NCBI GenBank assembly: GCA_963710625.1
Contig: CAVQBG010000017.1
Coordinates: 1 to 64,000 of the forward strand
Source: Sva-07 sp963710625
Lineage (GTDB): Bacteria > Actinomycetota > Acidimicrobiia > Acidimicrobiales > Ilumatobacteraceae
DNA length: 64,000 nucleotides
Direction: 5' to 3'
Of the stretch, positions 62,332 through 64,000 are shown one piece after another. The position numbers were made by a program, and so were the translations under genes. The stretch's first letter is position 1; every line of letters starts with the position of its first letter. The notes under the pieces are model-generated. The model worked only from the letters and a program-made list of their open reading frames with translations, made no database searches and was not told the origin of the DNA.

Positions 62332-64000
62332 TCAGAAGCCGGTGCCGAAGCCGGGCAGGCCGGCGACGACGGTGGGCTGTTCGATGATCTCGACCATCGT
62401 CGACGCGACCGTGCCGTCGGCAGCCTGCGCAATCACGGTGCGGGTACCACCGCGTTCGTCGGACGACACCGGAACGTTCAGCCAGAACGTTCCGTCACCG
62501 GCGGTGGTGAACTGTTGTGCGCCGGCGGAATCGTCGCCGAACAGGATCGAGAACGCCGTGTCGGGCGGGAAGCCCCGACCGGCAGCGAGCACCTCGCGAC
62601 CGGCTTCGACCTCATCGGCGCCCAAGAGGAACTCGGGGGCGTAACGGCCGTCGCCGGCTGCGACCATGCTCGTGTACTGCCCGGTCGGCGTGGACACCTG
62701 GACGAGGGCAGTGCGTCGGCCGGAACCGGTCGGCGTGAAGGTGACGCCCACACTGCAGGTCGAGCGAGGGTTGAGCGGCCGGTTGACGCAGCTGTCGCTG
62801 GTGATCGCGAAGTCGCCGGCGTGTTCACCGGTCACGTCGAGCCTCGCCACCGAGGTGGGCACCAGAGAGATGTTCTGAACGTCGAACACGAACTCGGCGC
62901 TCGGCTGACCGACGACCGTGACACCCAGGTCGGCGCCCGCCGGATCGGTCCGCAAGGTCGGCTCGCCACCGGCGCCGCGCACGGTCGTGCTGATCCGTAC
63001 GGCCTGGAACCCCTCCTCGGCGACGGTCAGCGTTGCCGACACCGGCACCGGTGCGTTCGGGGTGAACGTGATCCTCACGGTGCAGTCGGCGCCCGGCGGC
63101 ACAGGTGCGCCGAGGGCACAGGTGCTGGCCTCCTGATTGATCGCGAACCGCCCGTCGGACACGGTGACGAGCGAGGGCGTGAACGTCGTGGGACCGTTGT
63201 TGATCACCGCGACGTACCACTCGTCGCTGGTGAAGCCCACGAGCGTGGTTCCCAGGTCGGCCTCCGCCAGCGACAGCGTCGGCTCGGTGGTGACGGCCAC
63301 GACCTGGCGGCCGGTCTCACCATCGGCGAGCAGCTGCGGACCGGCGAGCGTGTCGAAGACCGTCGTACGACCCGCGTCACTCAGCTGAGGACGTGAATGG
63401 GCGGCGACGGCGGGTCGGACACCGTCGGTCGTCATCGCCACACGCCGCAGGGTGCCGAGGCGGGTGTCGGCGACCAGCAGGTCGCCATCGGCGGGCTCGC
63501 CGCCACCGGATGCCTCGACGAGTTGCAGATTCGAGGCCTTGGTGATGAATGCGACGAGCTGACCGTCGGCGCTGACCGCGGGCTGCGACGACGGTGCCGT
63601 GCCGGCCACGACGGGATCGGTGGCGGGTTCACTGCTCACCATCGAGACGCTGGTACGGCTCACCTCGTCGTAGAGGCCGTTGGCGTCGATGTCGCGGTCG
63701 ACTCGATAGACCTGCGTGGGGCACCCCTGAGCGCACGGCGGGAAGACCGCCGGCACGATGCCGACGTCGGCGCTCGTGAACGCGACGACGCGGCCGTCGC
63801 GTGACAACACCGGATCGGACGCGCCGACGACCGTCGGCTCACCGTCGACTCGCAGCGACATCAGACGCACCGCGAGGAACGGGTCGGCCTCGTCGCGATC
63901 CCACACGAAGATCTGGCCGGTGGCAGGACCCCCCGGTACCGGGCCGACGCCCCAGCCCGGCACTGCGTCCTGAGAGGCGGCGTCGGAGCGGTAGGCGACG
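62332..64000 (-). CDS. Choice-of-anchor D / beta-propeller-like protein (5' end cut by window)
   Basis: The frame is open to the right edge, so the start lies outside. The N-terminal visible part has TolB-like PD40 strands (VLSRDGRVVAFTSADVG and QPAVSADGQLVAFIT). The rest has repeated Ig-like domains with LDVTGEHAGDFAI and SCVNRPLNPRSTCSVGVTFT, typical of choice-of-anchor D (ASPM-SPD-2-Hydin) domains. It is probably a large secreted or surface protein; no signal peptide is visible in this window. Confidence 0.85.
   Translation of the reverse strand, partial: VAYRSDAASQDAVPGWGVGPVPGGPATGQIFVWDRDEADPFLAVRLMSLRVDGEPTVVGASDPVLSRDGRVVAFTSADVGIVPAVFPPCAQGCPTQVYRVDRDIDANGLYDEVSRTSVSMVSSEPATDPVVAGTAPSSQPAVSADGQLVAFITKASNLQLVEASGGGEPADGDLLVADTRLGTLRRVAMTTDGVRPAVAAHSRPQLSDAGRTTVFDTLAGPQLLADGETGRQVVAVTTEPTLSLAEADLGTTLVGFTSDEWYVAVINNGPTTFTPSLVTVSDGRFAINQEASTCALGAPVPPGADCTVRITFTPNAPVPVSATLTVAEEGFQAVRISTTVRGAGGEPTLRTDPAGADLGVTVVGQPSAEFVFDVQNISLVPTSVARLDVTGEHAGDFAITSDSCVNRPLNPRSTCSVGVTFTPTGSGRRTALVQVSTPTGQYTSMVAAGDGRYAPEFLLGADEVEAGREVLAAGRGFPPDTAFSILFGDDSAGAQQFTTAGDGTFWLNVPVSSDERGGTRTVIAQAADGTVASTMVEIIEQPTVVAGLPGFGTGF

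Overview
The window is about 64 kb of GC-rich DNA from a high-GC Gram-positive (actinobacterial) chromosome. The gene families and their order fit a marine Acidimicrobiia (Ilumatobacter-like) organism: a SigH/RsrA pair, an epimerase-acyltransferase pair like Rv0501-Rv0502, hemB-hemL, many GTG starts, ATGA overlaps and genes without Shine-Dalgarno sites. The genus is an inference from gene content.

Positions 1-6700 are a carotenoid cluster: phytoene desaturase (cut by the window edge), phytoene synthase, a CruF-type hydratase, a second CrtI-family desaturase, a CruG-type glycosyltransferase (frameshifted) and a CrtA-type monooxygenase, with plsY on the other strand. Together they predict a hydroxylated, glycosylated, possibly keto acyclic carotenoid.

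Positions 6726-33926 are a 27.1-kb integrated element in the 3' half of tRNA-Thr(CGU). It starts with a tyrosine integrase beside the tRNA and ends with a displaced copy of the tRNA 3' half. Its cargo includes a MarR-regulated operon, a MalT-like LuxR regulator with putative operators, two ABC-2 type exporters (one ATPase frameshifted), a two-component system, an IS110-family insertion sequence, an excisionase-like HTH protein, a MobF relaxase-helicase, two sigma factor/membrane protein modules and a Fic protein. No type IV secretion genes are visible, so it looks like a mobilizable rather than self-transmissible element.

Positions 34062-38342 are a chromosomal operon: response regulator (frameshifted), sensor kinase, ferric-reductase-like membrane protein, FMN-binding protein and the ApbE flavin transferase that would flavinylate it. 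Positions 38413-42000 carry a cyclopropane fatty acid synthase, a TMEM175-like channel and a decayed patch (truncated DUF2252, truncated histidine phosphatase, IS630 remnant). Positions 42161-47554 hold PPK2, a P-type cation ATPase and a SulP transporter. Positions 47608-49324 are two broken genes.

Positions 49330-64000 are housekeeping in character: hydrolase and MarR regulator, SigH/RsrA-type sigma and anti-sigma, tilS, a phosphatase-fold protein without its catalytic Cys, an intact and a broken M23 peptidase, epimerase, acyltransferase-like protein, hydrolase and FAD oxidoreductase, then hemL-hemB, and two cell-surface-type proteins, the last cut by the window edge. Frameshifts are unusually frequent. 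Some are isolated in otherwise coherent operons and may be sequence errors; others cluster and look like real decay.
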